Shown: in pieces, positions 45,354-45,480 of the stretch
Position numbering within the stretch: the stretch's first letter is position 1
How the letters are laid out: each line of letters begins with the position of its first letter
Assembly (NCBI GenBank): GCA_945952065.1
Contig: CAMFGY010000035.1
Span: 1-45,480, forward strand
Origin: an uncultured Burkholderiales bacterium
Lineage (GTDB): Bacteria > Pseudomonadota > Gammaproteobacteria > Burkholderiales > Burkholderiaceae_C
DNA length: 45,480 nt
Reading direction: 5' to 3'
Position numbers and translations under genes: made by a program
Notes under the pieces: generated by a model
The model's database searches: none
What the model was told of the DNA's origin: nothing
The model's input: only the letters and a program-made list of their open reading frames with translations

Positions 45354-45480
45354 AGCCGCTTGCTTGCCTCCCGGGACAAGAGCGAGCTTGGGCAGGCGCA
45401 TTGGCTGGGTGGGTATGACTGCAAAGTGCCTATTCTGTTGAAAAAGTCCCCACCTCGACTAGCTTCTAAGCCGTACAATT
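45354..45480. other. Right-edge intergenic sequence
   Basis: Downstream of cnoX no gene is seen. The minus-strand text GGGGACTTTTTCAACAGAAT (around 45432-45451) is reminiscent of the ends of some insertion sequences, but the window stops 30 bases later and this cannot be judged. Confidence 0.25.

Overview
The window looks like chromosomal DNA from a Burkholderiales betaproteobacterium, probably in or near the Comamonadaceae / Rubrivivax-Leptothrix-Roseateles group. The grounds are high-GC coding bias, petABC directly followed by sspA-sspB, cytochrome b with a PVWY rather than PEWY motif, DciA next to secA, DUF1631 and DUF2917 proteins, and three PEP-CTERM proteins, two of them FxDxF-like. This placement is by gene content and order, without a database search. 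Nearly all of the window is ordinary housekeeping sequence. No prophage, insertion sequence, CRISPR array or secretion cluster is visible.

Layout. At 1-1.5 kb there are two tandem PEP-CTERM genes. At 1.8-5.4 kb lie secA, a divergent dciA and tRNA-Thr(UGU). At 5.4-9.7 kb there is a leftward block running petA-petB-petC then sspA-sspB, with a hairpin terminator between petC and sspA. At 9.9-13.1 kb are mscL and a large DUF1631 protein. At 13.1-16.1 kb are Nif3-pdxA (leftward, overlapping by 4 bases) and a divergent DegS/DegQ-type protease. At 16.2-16.8 kb is a roughly 600-bp gene-free palindromic element, the most unusual structure in the window. At 17-19.8 kb are an RlmI-like methyltransferase, a DUF2917-cupin pair and a LysR regulator. 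At 19.9-26.2 kb is a six-gene Mrp/Mnh Na+(K+)/H+ antiporter operon with fused A and B subunits, in which every junction overlaps. At 26.3-33.1 kb are an OmpA-like lipoprotein, a fatty-acid-hydroxylase-type membrane protein divergent from a Crp/Fnr regulator, 5-formyl-THF cyclo-ligase, a lytic transglycosylase overlapping a complex-I-NDUFA9-like gene, and a GST. At 33.2-35.2 kb an FxDxF PEP-CTERM gene is divergent from cca. At 35.2-40.5 kb is the leftward operon tsaB-rimI-udg-GGDEF/EAL-midA. At 40.6-44.3 kb is the leftward operon purE-purK-tsaC-GDSL-like lipoprotein, ending in a clear terminator. At 44.4-45.4 kb is a thioredoxin-TPR protein of the CnoX type.

Themes. Respiration and ion homeostasis are represented by the bc1 complex, Mrp, MscL and two complex-I assembly-type genes. 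tRNA maturation is represented by cca, tsaB, tsaC and a tRNA-Thr that is itself a t6A substrate. Protein quality control and export are represented by SecA, SspB, the Deg protease and CnoX. The least explained items are: the 16.2-16.8 kb palindrome; CCTAGGG sites upstream of two FxDxF-type genes; a lipoprotein with a GDSL-hydrolase fold signature that lacks the catalytic Ser and His; a leader with competing hairpins before the DUF1631 gene; and a c-di-GMP turnover gene overlapping a DNA-repair gene. No wholly new multi-gene system was found.
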